The notes beneath the pieces are model-generated. The model worked only from the letters and a program-made list of their open reading frames with translations. It ran no database searches and was not told where the DNA came from. The position numbers were made by a program, and so were the translations under genes. 64,000 nucleotides of DNA from Escallonia rubra (lineage: Eukaryota > Streptophyta > Magnoliopsida > Escalloniales > Escalloniaceae): assembly GCA_033065855.1 (NCBI GenBank), contig JAVXUO010001937.1, positions 1 through 64,000 of the forward strand, read 5' to 3'. This document shows positions 21,292 through 33,384 of the stretch, piece by piece. Every line of letters begins with the position of its first letter. Positions within the stretch are counted from its first letter, which is position 1.

Positions 21292-22559
21292 TACGGCTGT
21301 GAGTACTGGGGCGTTGAAGCGATGGCTGGATACGCCGGAGGTCGTGAATCGGCCGAAAGGCCGCATACGCGGCCTGCCTAGCACGACTCCTCGTGCCGTG
21401 ATAGGAGCGTCCTCACCCCCTGCTGCCCCTCCACAGACACCGGCTCCTCGGCCTCAGTTGAACGAGGAGGATATCGAGCGCATTGCTACAGTGGTGTGCG
21501 ATGAGGGAGCAGGGCACTGCTGGACCGGCCGCCCCGGCCGCCTCGCAGGATCCAGATCCGGGACTCGGGAACCCCTGATGAGCCCCTTCCCGTGCCCGTT
21601 CCTAGCTTCCCCCCCCCACCCCCCGCGCCCGGCTTGGATTCTTCTCCCCTCTCCTAATCGGCTATATCCGGTTCCTGGCTTGTACATGTATGAGTTTTTT
21701 TTATAATAAATATTTTTTATAATTGATTATATATATTTCTTTCTGTATTGATTATTGTGCGTTGTTGTTGCGAATTGAAAATTGTATTACAGGTTTAGGT
21801 AATTGAAAAATAAAAAAAAATTCAAAAAAAAAAATTGACTTTTGGCGACGGTTTTATTTCGTCGCTAAAGTATTCCTTTCAATCAGTTATTTAGCGACGG
21901 AATATTCCGTCGCTAAATAAGATTTTTAGCGACGGAATATTCCGTCGCTAAATATTTAATCCGTCGCTAATTAGACAAAAAAGAAAGTAAATTAAAATTC
22001 TAAAAATATAATTAGTGACGGAATATTCGTCGCTAATGAAAAATAAATCCGTTGGTAAACATCACATATAATTCTTTTAGCGACGGATTTTGGGCTTTTA
22101 GCGACGGATTTCCCCGTCGCTAAAAGTCTGTTTTCTTGTAGTGTTTTTTAGCAAAATAGGATGGAAAAGAATATACCGCCAACCTCGCCATCAACCCAGG
22201 CGCCCTGCCACCTCCACCCACCATGAACCTGCATCGCCTCCGCAAACCCCGCCATTAACCCTAACCATTTGCACCGCCACCAACCCCGCCATCAACCCCA
22301 GCCACTTGCACCGCCAACACTAGCCGCATCCACCCACCACAAGCCTAGCCCTGTCTAACACAAAGAATAAAACCCTACATCTATAATTAGGGTTTGTATA
22401 GAGGAGCAATTTAGACAATTTTACAATCTGTTACGAGAATCATCTGATGCAAACACTTTTGCAGCCTCAGGTGCTTTATGCAACTTTGTAACTCTAAGGA
22501 TCCTTCTGCAATAAGTTCAAACTACATGAATATTCTATGCAATTTTTCCAAAAAATAAC

Positions 22560-24720
22560 GTTGATTTAAAAATGAAGGCTTAGAACAAAACAAAATAGTT
22601 TAAAAACATAATCAAGTCAGAAACCAATTGTGCTACACAAGTGCCCGTACACGCACAACTCACGCCAATCACGCGTATCAACATGCATAAATAAAAGCCA
22701 CAAGCATGTTGGTTGATACGATTCTGACCAATCTAAAACGTGTTTAAGGACTAAACTATCTTATAACGCAATAATGAGACGTACATAATCGATTACTTCT
22801 AAGCCACTGCAACTCTAAGTATCAAGGAGAAATGCATTGGAGGAGCAATTGTACTTGGTCTACTTTCTCTATTGTTTGAGAAGAAACCATGAGGCCATGT
22901 GGGTGATGACCATGCTTTGAAGCATTGACAAGTCCAATTAACAAACTGGATTTGCTGTCCTCAAGCAATTGCTTATCCATAGTACACTTCATGGGACTTA
23001 TTTATAATGGAGAGGTTTCTGTAGCACCCTATAACAGGGTGGCCAAGTCCTCATACTTATCATGTTGATCTTGTCTTTCTATCATCTTTATTTGGGGTTT
23101 GATATCAGTTGATGCAATTGCAAGTTGATTAGGTGCAACTGCGTTCGAGTATGATGAGTACGGTTGCTATGATCTTTGAAAAAAACAAGTGATGAGAACT
23201 AGAAAGAAGTCATCTTCAACGGGATCAGTGCGATGACTTGTAGCAAACGTTGAGATATAAATTTTACATCAACATAATATTAATTAATTCTTCAATATAT
23301 AAGTCTTGTGAGTCTCTCTTTTCATTGTCAATTAATCTGCAATTAGATGCTTTCACGTGTTATCAGAACGAGCTGTTTAGTTTTGAGCTTATTCGTTTAC
23401 AAAATTGTATGAAGGTATATGTGATGTGTTACTGTGGGGAATGAGACTTTAGTATTAACGGCTGATCCACACCCAGCGCTGAATATTTGCATAAGGTCGT
23501 GCCATGCATGGCTGAGTTGCCATATTTTTTTTAAAAAAATAATAATAATTTGCCTAACCGATCTTAAGAGGAGCGGGAAGCAACTTTCCAAATTTTTTTC
23601 AATTGTGCCATTTAATTCTAATTGTGTGTGTGTGTGCGTGCGCGCGCGCGCTCTACCACTTATTTCTCTCTCTCTCTCTCTCTCTCTTTACCACCACCAC
23701 CACCACCATGTATCGATGTCACCACTACCCTACGCCGACACCGAAGGACAAACGCCACAAGCACCGCCATTGTCGCCCACAGACGATGATGCAACCGCCG
23801 TATCTAGCCATCACCTAAGCCGCCACCAGCGTCCTTTGCCTAAGTTGACGTCACCACCGTCCTTCGTTAATGTCGTCGCAGCCGGCGCAACTCTCCACCC
23901 TGTCACATCTGTGTTTTTTTCTTTTTTTCTTTTTCATGTCTGTTATTACGACTACAGGGGTGAGAAGCAAAGTTTCATAGACAGCTTCACTTCCTTGTCA
24001 CTTCTTTCTAGCAACCTGTGGTTGGATAAGCAATGGGTTTGCATTTGGCAATCTCATGGACAACTTGCACCGAACAAATTGCATATTTCGTGCAGAATTT
24101 GTTTGCGAGAGATGAAGTGGGGTAAGGGGGGATTATAATCATTGTGGTGATTGGGGATCTCGTAAGCAATGTGCAGATGTCTTTTTTCCAAGCATGTAGA
24201 TGGCGGTGATAGGAGGATTTCTTTTTTCAAGTGTATGTGATGGAAACGGGAAAATTTCATTAATCCGACTCTTTATAGCAGTTAGATAAATTTTAATTTA
24301 GGAAAAAAAGAAAAAGATAAGGGAGGGAATTTTGAGAATAAATACTAACCGCTACACAAAGTGGGGGTTAGGCGTGAAACTTTTTAAAAAATAAACGATA
24401 TAAAATGTCCCAAATAAGGTAAGAATAAAATATTTTTTATCAATGCTGGATGTAAATCAGCCCTCTGCATTCACCCTAATTTTTTTTTGAAGTGTTGCAA
24501 GCTCCAAGTGAACCAACGGGATGTGAGCCAACTTTGTCATCCATTTTGTTTGATTTCTTTCTTTCTCCAAGATTTGAATCACCATATGCGTACATTTTTA
24601 CTTTTTTAATCAAAACCATTTGACGGACCAAATTAGTTGTAGCCCACTATGTTTGACCTTGGGCTTGACAACATGTTGGTCTTTGGATTCGGCCCCCTCC
24701 TCTTCTCGGGATTCTTTTTT
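22560..24720. other. Intergenic region with microsatellites
   Basis: No host gene is supported. The stretch holds a GT/GC alternating tract (23623-23651), a CT tract (23666-23687), a CCA run (23690-23708) and a retroelement-like fragment around 23235-23460. A single degenerate CTAACCGCTACACAAAGTGG unit at about 24347 resembles the palindromic units of the foldback element at 31.4 kb. Confidence 0.4.
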
Positions 24721-24724
24721 TTTT

Positions 24725-26318
24725 GGGAAAAGTAGGTAATGACCCCCTCTACTTTACACGTTGTGCGATTTGCCCCCCTCCACTTCAAAATTAACCACTA
24801 AACCCCCCCACACTTATGGAAATTGGGCACTTTCGACAGAAACTGTTAAACTAAACAGCGCGTGGTCAACACATGCGCTGACTAAGGAAATTTTTTTTTA
24901 AATGACAATTCTGCCCATTCTTTATCCTTCTTCACTCCCACTTGAATACCCTTGGTCAAAGGGTCTTCTATTTTTCTTTTTCCAACCAGAACAAGGAAGA
25001 AGCGGCCGTCGATTGTTGGTGGGCTGAACGTCGACGTTGGTGGCCATTAGTGGGCTGAATTAGCTGCCGTTGATTGTTGGTGGCCGTCAGCCGGCGTTGG
25101 TGGTCGCAATTCTGTTGGGGGCGGTGGCGGTGGGTTTTGGGCTTGGTGGTTACCGGTGGTCTTCGGTTGTGGGTATTGGTTTCTTTGGTGGTGATTTAGG
25201 TGGCGGAGAAGTGGGTCTCGCCGGAGGGTGTTACCGTCGGCAACCCTTGGATATATTGGATTGCAGTTGGTGTTTGTGGGTGGTCTTGGGTTGGCGAGAA
25301 GGGTGGTTTGCCATCATTTTTCCCTTTGTTTGCAAATTTGAACTGACTGTTCAAGTTTTCGATCCGTAGTAAAGACAAGAATTACTAGTCCATATAAGCT
25401 AGCTACTTCTGTAATTCCTCAAGGGATGCATTCAAATTCTTCTTTCCTTTCCTTTCATGCATGGGAATCTGTGCAATAATCTCTTAAAGACTCGTGTCAG
25501 TAACGGGCGGGGCTGGCTTCAGCTAAGGCTTCTGATGACTAAAGTAAGGGGGTAGGAGTAGACGGTATTTGAGAAGAGGGAATACTGAGAATCTAAACAC
25601 GAACCGTTCAGTTGGGAAGTATTGGGACTAGGAGATGCATCTTGATTGAAGAAGTCTAATGAGGGGCAGGTTTAATTTTTCGTCAAAAACAGTAATGGAA
25701 GCCTAGGTGCTCTCCTCTTCCCATAGATTTCCAATCTCATAGTTGTTGATTATTAACGATTTTCTTTTCCTCTTTTTATTTCTGTTCTTTCATAGAGGTG
25801 GTCGAACTTCATGTGTTCCTGCCATTACAGCTTTTTTGCTCACAACTTCCCTAATGACTATTCATATGTAACAGAAGCTTTTTGTTTTCAAGGCATAGAT
25901 CAAGGCCCAGCATGGACAGCAAAATCCAGTTCTCATGCACAGGATGTGTTCTAAACTAAGGAGAATGGTCTCCCTGAGATTTTGGGTAAAGGTTAAGGGG
26001 ATTACATCTACAGATGGAAGAAGATGAAGGAAGATGAATGGTTACGCAGAGAGTTTCAGAGGAAGAAGATGAAAGGATTTACGCAGAGAGGAAGAAGATG
26101 GAAGGGGAAGCCAGAGAAATCGAGGGGAAGCAAGAGAGATTGAGAGGGTTTGGACGATTTAAAAAGGAAGGATAAAACGGACATTTCACATAGTGCTGTT
26201 ACGCCACGTTAACTGTGCCCAATTTCCGTAAGTGTGGGGGGATTTAGTAGTTAATTTTGAAGTGGAGGGGGGCAAATCGCACAACGTGTAAAGTAGAGGG
26301 GGTCATTACCTACTTTCC
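24725..26318. mobile_element. Mutator-like TIR element (1.6 kb) in a poly(T) target
   Basis: Inverted ends of about 110 bp: the left begins GGGAAAAGTAGGTAATGACC and the right end, inverted, begins GGGAAAGTAGGTAATGACCC. They continue with shared TTTACACGTTGTGCGATTTG and CTTATGGAAATTGGGCAC-like blocks. Runs of T flank both sides, consistent with a 9-bp poly(T) duplication but not proving it. The interior is G-rich (25010-25300) with no recognised protein. Confidence 0.8.
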
Positions 26319-26745
26319 CCCCCCTTTTTTTTTTTGGCTATCCGAGTCCAAGGGACGTGGATTTTGTCTTAGAGTTCCCAATTGACCATTTAATACAAGT
26401 TTTTAGTTAAGTAGTATTAATCCTGTGCATTGTGCATGATAGTTGATAGTGCACTTACTAAAATGACATCACTACGAAGTATTAGTAATTATTTCATATA
26501 TAAACCTCGTCTTTCAAGAAAATAAAGAAAAAGATAGGAGAAAACTTTAAAAGGAAAAGCAAAGCATAAGCATGGAATAAGATACCATGATAAATATGTC
26601 AAAATCATCTTTATGTTCCGCAGGAAAACATAGTATTAATTAAAATATATAAGTGTAAAAACTTTGGAAAAGAGATTTCTGTGCAATATTTGATGTGTTA
26701 ATAAAGAAAATCATAAAATCTTGAAAACTTAAAGGGGTACACTTA

Positions 26746-27749
26746 GGCCCGGTTTAACACTCTTTTTTTTTTTTTGCTTTTTTTTTGGCCCAGTTTTAAA
26801 ATTTTCCAAAAGTTCAACAAAACTGGAATGTTTGGTTGGGTTTCCGTTTTTAAAAAGGACCTAAGAGTTTAAAAACTGAGTCCGTTTCCAAAAAAGAACA
26901 CTTTGCTCTTTTCTCTATTTTGGAAACCCATTTTCACTCGGGGGCTGAGGAAGGGGATTAATGAGGTCGAGACTTCGAGCTTCACTAGCAACATAATTGT
27001 ATTTTTTTCTTTGCTGGGTATAAAACCTACCTAAATTAGGTTTCTTTGTCATCTCTTTCACCTAGTTTTCTCGATCGGCCGCACCTCTTCCCAACTGACT
27101 CCACAGTCCACCGCGTCCATCGCCTCCACCGGACATCGGCGGCTCCACCACTCCACATCTTCCCACTGTGACTTGCAACGCTTTTCGGCCCTTCTCTCTC
27201 TCTCTCCCCCCGTCTCAAAAGCCCTAAATTAAAAGCCTTATTGGAATTGGGCTTTCATTTGATGGATAAAACCTGACAATCGGCCTCACCGTTTCACTTT
27301 AATCACCCAGGTAAGTAGCAACGCTTTTCGCCCCCCCCCCCCCCCCTCTCTCTCCCCGCGTCCCGAAAGCCCTAAATTAAAAACCTAATCAGAATTTGGC
27401 TCTCATTTGATGGATACAACCTGACAATCGACCTCTCTGTTTCACTTTAATCACCCAGGTAAATAGCATCATCTCATTACTCCTTATTATCTCCAATTTT
27501 GGGACTCTGGACTTGTTTAGGCGAATAAAATGAGCTAATAATGTTGGTTGTTATTCAACCAAAAAAAATGTATATTAAAACAAATAAATAAACCCAAAGA
27601 GCTGTCCTGCCAAACGCTTGGGGTTTTCTGTTTTTTGAAAAAATAAACTCTGTCAAACGTCAACCAATTTTTTTAACTGGTGAAAAAAAAACCAAAACTC
27701 TTTCCAGTTTTCTTTAAAAAAAAAATTGAAAGTGTTACCTAACAGAGCC
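26746..27749. mobile_element. TIR element (1.0 kb) with internal tandem duplication
   Basis: The left end GGCCCGGTTTAACACT and the inverted right end GGCTCTGTTAGGTAACACT are followed by T-rich and AAAACTGG-containing arms that pair across the element. No clear target duplication is seen. The interior (27173-27464) holds two tandem copies of about 145 bp that each end CACTTTAATCACCCAGGTAA, a splice-donor-like sequence, hinting at a captured gene 5' region. Confidence 0.55.
27173..27464. repeat. Tandem duplication of about 145 bp
   Basis: The block from AGCAACGCTTTTCG through a CT-rich tract, GCCCTAAATTAAAA, CATTTGATGGATA and CACTTTAATCACCCAGGTAA occurs twice in direct succession. The second copy contains a C-run of about 18. 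Confidence 0.85.
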
Positions 27750-27754
27750 TACAT

Positions 27755-30327
27755 TGTGGAAACATCTCAGATTTTTCCGAGGTCGGGAAGGGGGTTAACA
27801 GACGTTGTGATTTTAGAACTTTTCAGAAAAATTTAAAATACCAAACTAGCGCGGTTTTGCGCAAAAATTTTATGAGAACCCTATGATGTTGAGAGGTTCC
27901 CTTTCCCAAAATTTTGGATTGTTTCGAAGTCATTAGCTATTTTTAGCCTAACAGGCTTAAAAGCGCTCGGTCCGGATTCCGGTTCGGAATTTTCGGACGA
28001 AAATTTTCTATGATACTTTTTACATCAAGAATGACTTCAGGAGGCTTAAAATAGTATTTTAAAGTATTTTTGAGATATTTCTGGTGCCGGGAACCCTCAG
28101 GGGGCATTTTGGTTATTTGCCACCTAGAGAGGGGTATTTTGATAATTTTTATGATAAAAATTTTCAGATGACTTGTTTGTCCAGGAAGGGATGTAAAACA
28201 CCTGAAGGGTTGTTTTGAAGTAGATTTGGGGTGTGGGGATGGTAGTGAACCCTCAGGGGGCATTTTGGTAATTTACCGCCTAGAAGTGGTGTTTTGGTGA
28301 TTTTCCCTTAAAATTTTTTGAGGGACTATTTGGTCTATAAGTGATGTAATACATCTAAAAAGTAGTTTTAAAGCGATTTTGGGGTGTTGGTGGTATAACG
28401 GCCATCAGAGGGTACTTTGGTAATTTTGCCACGTTGGCACTAAATTTTGGGCACGCACGTTATTAAGTGCCCATAATGGTGGAAAATGAGGAATGGTGTT
28501 AATATGTAAAAAACGAGAGGGTTGTTATCGGATAAGGCTAGGTTAATGATCCGGTTATCAGATTGAGTTAACTAGCTATCGTAAAACGCTATGAGCGGTT
28601 AAATGGGAAAAGGTAGAATAAAGTGTGCGTGAATGTTTAAATGATGCCTAACGAGCAATGTCTTATTTGATCAGGTAATCCTGCTCGTTGCGGTTAGAGG
28701 TTGCGAGTTGCGTTGGCTATAAGTCAATCAGGTAAAGACGATGCGGTTCTAATATGCTAATTAATTGTTTCGATTAGCATGGGATATCGATGACGTATAT
28801 GTTATATTCTTGTTGTTATGATTGGACATCGGTAGTCATTGTGACTTGTATTCTTTTTATTGAATTATGTTGTTAAGGACTTAAGGTATAATAAATTTCC
28901 TTAGTCTGCCCCGTTGATGAAGTTTGGTAAGAATAATTCATATTTTAGTATGCTATGATTCGATTCGGTTAGCATACCTGATGTTGGTGATGTTATTGCG
29001 TAGAGGTTGTTGTGTGGGTGTTGTGAGACGTCGGCAATTATTGATAGCAGATATCTCTCATGTTTGAGAACATCATTGAGCACTTATGGCATACTTCTCC
29101 CGCGTCCACCCTGTCATTAATGATGATGTTGTTGAAGTCGTTGTGTATTGTTGTGAAATGTTGGCACTTATTGGTAGTTGACATTTCTCTTATGTAAGAA
29201 CGTTTTTGGGGTTTGCGGCAAACTTCTCCCAAGTCCGTCATGTTGATGATGTTACGTTCAACTCTTGTTGTTAGGTCTGAACATCAGTTGATCTTCTGAT
29301 CCTGAGTTCCTTGTTGAGGACATTAATTCCCTTAGTCCGCCCCGCTGTTGAAGTCATGTTGCTTGGCTATAAGGTGGTTAGGGAAAGCACTCTAGATGAG
29401 TTCCCTGCTTGTTGACAATGTATCTTCTATTTACTTGAGACAGAGACGATGAACATCCCGCAAAATGGTACATCAATATGAGGAGGATGGCCTATGAATT
29501 ATGATCACTGGCCAAAAAGGATGGATGTCGCTCAAGCAGAGTCTGTTGTGTCTGGTCGAGTCCAGGCCGTCGTGTCCACGTTACATTGCATTTGATTTTA
29601 TTTTAGTGTTGATGATTTTAATGATTTGTATTTCAATGATGTTTATCTTTACGACCTTGGATTTCGGATTCACTTGCATAGTCGGTCGGGCAGTCAGTTA
29701 GTCCTGTTCATAAGGAGGTGGCAGTACTGCTGTTCTGTTGGGCCTTGAAGCCGTTCAGTCTAACGAAAGAAAAAGATCGTTTGACAGTTACGCTGTTGTC
29801 GAAATTTTTTATAACTCTTGATTCATTACTATCGTTGAGATGATTATTGTTCCTCCGAGTCTCTTGAATCATTTGTACATGATACTCATCGTGTTGTCTT
29901 TACTGGGTGATTTGCGCTCATTCCTTATGTTGTCTTGTGCAGGCTATAAGGTTGATCAAGGAGAACCCTCTAAAAAGGGAAAATAAACAAGTTAGAAAAG
30001 GTTAGCAAGATGATCAAATGTGTGAGGTAAGACAAGCTAGAAATTGTGAGATAAAGATTGAGTTGCGAGATAGGTTGATAAAAGTCACATGACTACAGTC
30101 GTATATTAGGTTGTAACCATTTCATGTTGTTTAGAGATATGAAAGTCTTCCGCTGCAGTACGATATATGTTTATAAGAAACTTTTTTGTAAGCACGCATT
30201 TTGAAGTGTCTATTAATCATGAATAAGTATGAGGATATAATTGCTATGTATTCAGTACAGGATTTTGAATGTGATTATGGTCGATAACTCAACCTGGTGA
30301 TGTCACCAAGGTTGAGGGTGTCGCACA
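27755..30327 (-). mobile_element. Probable solo LTR of a Ty3-type retrotransposon
   Basis: The minus strand starts TGTGCGACACCCTCAACC (30327 leftward) and ends near GATGTTTCCACA at 27755, an LTR-like TG...CA pair. It contains the imperfect direct repeats GAACCCTCAGGGGGCATTTT (28089 and 28247) and a duplicated block of about 137 bp (28988-29260). The length (about 2.6 kb), the lack of coding sequence and the style of the repeats fit long LTRs of Tekay-like chromoviruses. I could not find a 5-bp target duplication, so the borders are provisional. Confidence 0.4.
28988..29260. repeat. Tandem imperfect repeat (about 137 bp) inside the LTR-like region
   Basis: GTTGTGTGGGTGTTGTGAGA, then CAATTATTGATAGCAGATAT, then TTCTCCCGCGTCC is followed by a diverged second copy: GTTGTGTATTGTTGTGAAAT, CACTTATTGGTAGTTGACAT, TTCTCCCAAGTCC. 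Confidence 0.75.
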
Positions 30328-30329
30328 AA

Positions 30330-31124
30330 AAACTATTCAAACACACCATCAGATTTTACATTGTTTGTTGGTTTTTTTTCTTCAATCCTTTTTTTTATTC
30401 ATCACCATCATCACAACAACCAAACCAAATAGGCGCACATTAAACCTAAATCTTCGCACGCATAAAACATAATAATATGTGTCTGGGCGCCCGCGCGAAC
30501 ACTAAAAAACACGCCCTAACCAATTGACTGTCTAATAAATCAATACTTAAAAAGTTAGTTAGTTCAAAAAATGTGATTTGTTGTTTGACTACGAAAATCA
30601 CTATTAGGTTGTAGCTTTTGGCTGTGGGTTTGTTGGTGAAGATTCAAGGGTGTGCTAATGTTACTTTTGGGTTTAGGTGGTAATGTTATTGGACCATTCG
30701 AGCTTGAAATTGTTTGCTACATTAATCTTCTTCTTTGTTGTAGTGGAATTGACGGGTTCAATGGGGATTCTACAATTTTGTTAGTGAAATTATAGGTGAT
30801 GAGATCATTGAAGAGTGTGGGTTTTTGAAGAATTAAGGGCAAAAAGTATCAAATTGGAGGATGTCGACGATATTGGAGAAGAAAGAATATGTGTTTATAA
30901 GGTTTTGTACAAGTATCCATGTAGTATAAGGGTTGTATTGATATTTTCCAATACAGTGGATGATATCACGCAAAAAGTAAAGTTCCTCAACAGATCAATG
31001 CAGATAAACATGGCTGAGGCAATGTTTGATGGATCTGGCAACAAAGTGTTCACTTTTCAAATTTGATGTGCTTGACTATAATCATTTCATAAGCTCAAGA
31101 CATATGCGTAATATATATATATAT
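30330..31124. other. Intergenic stretch with one unassigned frame
   Basis: A plus-strand frame at 30815-31066 (83 codons) has mixed composition and includes YKVLYKYPCSIRVVLIFSN. I do not recognise it and see no flanking exons. It may be decayed transposon or gene sequence. Confidence 0.3.
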
Positions 31125-31257
31125 GGAGCTGATCCGTTGCTAGCACTAGCACCGTCCGCTATATAATGTAGCGGACGGTGAATTATCATCCGCTACATTA
31201 TATAGCGGACGGCAAAACAGCGCTAGCAACGTGCTAGCGCTAGCAATGGATCACGAC

Positions 31258-31259
<2 letters not shown>
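31125..31259. mobile_element. Hairpin Mutator-like MITE in (TA)n (copy 3)
   Basis: The left end is GGAGCTGATCCGTTGCTAGC and the inverted right end is GGGTCGTGATCCATTGCTAG. Two palindromes of the CCGCTA(C/T)AT type face each other inside. (TA)n lies on the left (to 31124) and on the right (31261-31301). Length 135 bp; non-coding. Confidence 0.8.

Positions 31260-31301
<42 letters not shown>
31260..31301. repeat. (TA)n microsatellite
   Basis: Uninterrupted TA tract that separates two different TIR elements, one ending at 31259 and the next starting at 31302. Confidence 0.95.
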
Positions 31302-31304
<3 letters not shown>

Positions 31305-31416
31305 TCGATCCCTGTCTACCGGTGGACAAAAAATAATTTCTCCACCACATATCTAGGCGTCCACGTGTACCCGTGGATGACCCAGATTTATCTTTTTTTT
31401 TTCTTTTCTGCCCAAA

Positions 31417-31710
31417 GTGCTAACCGCCACTCTTATGGGCGGTTAGGATAAAAGCCATAATTTCCCTTTATAGTATAAATTCCATTAACCGCTACAAAGA
31501 GTGGAGGTTAATGGCCCACATCCAACAAGCTAACTGCCACTCTTTGTGGAGGTCAGTGGCCCACCATTTAATGCTAACCTCTACAAAGAGTGGAGGTTAA
31601 AGACCCACCACCAACAAGCTAACCGCCAATCTTTATAGAGGTTAGCATTAATTGGTGGACCACTAACCTCTACAAAGAGTGGTGGAGGTCACTGGCCCAC
31701 CTTTGTCACC
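31417..31710. repeat. Palindromic CCTCTACAAAGAGTGG unit array (left arm)
   Basis: About eight direct and inverted copies of AACC(T/G)C(T/C)ACAAAGAGTGGAGGTTA alternate with GGCCCACC. The mirror array lies at 33680-33960. Repeated inverted units make extensive hairpins possible. Confidence 0.8.
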
Positions 31711-32203
31711 GTAGGGCCTTCTACATAATTTATTCTTTTTTTTTAAAATCTCATGTGTGTTTTACTTTTGAATTTGAGTTTGTGATTTCATGTTATCCAG
31801 TATACTTTATATTGGATGGACAGTGTTTTGAAACTTATGATAAAATCATGGATGTTATCATAAAAAATTGTCCATGATTCATACACCATAAGGTTGTAAA
31901 TGTTGAATATGAACTTAAATTACCTATTTAATTTTTCCTATTAAATCTCTTGATTTGTTTTTTATGTTTTATAGGTAATTATTTCATGATAGGGAGAATT
32001 TTTTTTACACATAATAATTCAAATAAAGTCCTAAGAAGTTACTGCATATGTTAGATACAAACTTAGAATGCTTTAAATTAACTATAACATATGACTTACT
32101 AATTTAGATGTTTCGTATTCTTGCAAACTTAGTCAATTGTAAAACTAAGGACAACTATAGAGTTGGCCATATCCCATGCATAAGTTGTCCTTAGTTTTAC
32201 AAT

Positions 32204-33384
32204 GGCTTAATTGCACTGTAGACCCTGAGGTTTTCAAAGATTTGCAATCAGAACCCCAAACTTTAGAACTTGACATCCAAGACCCCAACGTTTGACACAT
32301 GTTGCAATCTGTGGAATTTAGTAACGGGAGTCACATATTCCGTTATTTGTTAAGGGTAAAATCGTCTTCTTAGGTCATTTTTAATAATTTTCCAGCAAAA
32401 TTATAATTTTAACCAATCTGATGACTGAGATGTAAACACGTGTAAAGGGGACAACCAATATGTGCTCATAGACGTGTGTATAGGGGCTTAGAGAGAGTGT
32501 GAGAACATCCATGGAGTGGCTGCCATAGGTATATACATGTGATGGTGATGGTGTTTGAAGACAGTGGATAGAAATTAAGAAGGTCACGTTTAAAGTAGCC
32601 AAGGTGGCAGCCTTGTTATGTGAGTTACGGGCTGAAATGGTACAGCCAAGGGGCAGCAATGGAGATTTCAATGTGGTGCTTGATAGATGGCATGAAATGG
32701 GTCTTGAAACGTGGGAGGAAGCAGATTTGTATTGTGTACTATATGTGGGTGTGTTGGAAAGAAAAACAAATGAGAAAAAGATGTGCAAATGGCTGGGTGT
32801 TTAGTGCTGTGTATAATGAGAGAGAAAGAGTGGGCTGCGGATTTCGGTTAGAGAGAGAAGGCAGCCATGAAAACTACCAGGTGAGTGTATGAGTGTGCTT
32901 ATGGCCTGTGTGTATGAGTGCCTGAAGATGGAGAGAAACCGTGGGTTTAGAGGTAGAGAAAGAGAGACCACGGGCTGTTGCATGCAGTAGGGATAACATG
33001 TGGGTGTTTAGGTGTGTATGTGTTTGTGAGTGCTGAGTGTGAGAAGAAAGAAAGGAGGGAAAATAGAAGCTACAGCCGTGAGGCAGTAGCTGTGTGTGTG
33101 TGCGCGCGCGCGGGGGGGTGTTTGTGTATATATAATCGTGTAACGTATTTGGCGCCAAAAGGGAACAGTGAAGGTGGGGTTTTCCCTCCATTGGAAAATA
33201 CAAGAGAGAAAGACCTAAATACCCCCGCAGTTAGGACTTTACTAACAGAATATGTGACTCCCGTTAATAAATTCCACAGATTGCAACATGTGTCAAACGT
33301 TGGGGTCTTGGATGCCAAGTTCTAAAGTTTGGGGTTCTGATTTCAAATCTTTAGAAACCTCAGGGTCTACAGTGCAATTAAGCC
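32204..33384. mobile_element. Nested Mutator-like TIR element (1.2 kb)
   Basis: The left end GGCTTAATTGCACTGTAGAC and the inverted right end GGCTTAATTGCACTGTAGAC are identical over 20 bases and remain alike for about 150 bp. The flanks TTTTACAAT (32195-32203) and TTATACAAT (33385-33393) agree in 8 of 9 bases. The interior has a GT/GC run (33093-33110) and short frames without recognised domains. It sits almost exactly at the centre of the foldback element. Confidence 0.88.

Larger units (their letters stand above)
15763..22143 (+). mobile_element. CACTA (En/Spm) transposon, 6.4 kb, nested
   Basis: The left end is CACTACAAGAAAAGAGGG and the right end, inverted, is CACTACAAGAAAACAGAC. TTT flanks both sides (15760-15762 and 22144-22146), the expected 3-bp duplication. 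Both subterminal regions are filled with direct and inverted copies of TTTAGCGACGGA and related TCCGTCGGTAAA units (15780-15975 and 21845-22125), the usual TNPA-type binding arrays. The interior holds a CT tract, degenerate CCACCACTG repeats, telomere-like and CCCTAATTAG satellite-like arrays, and a TNPA-like gene. I found no TNPD/TNP2 transposase, so the element is probably non-autonomous. Confidence 0.95.
15150..22549. mobile_element. Mutator-like TIR element interrupted by a CACTA transposon
   Basis: The left end GGAAAATTGCATAGAATA and the inverted right end GGAAAAATTGCATAGAATA match, and further in both arms carry GAGTTACAAA and GTTGCA phrases. Flanks AAAAAATTA (15141-15149) and AAAAAATAA (22550-22558) agree in 8 of 9 bases. 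Without the CACTA insert the element would be about 1 kb. Both arms have CCA-rich interiors (for example 15507-15560 and 22187-22325) with no recognisable protein. Confidence 0.6.

Noticed and set aside
23434..24138. 234-codon plus-strand frame
   Set aside because: It runs through GT, CT and CCA microsatellites, lacks any recognisable motif and has no neighbouring exons.
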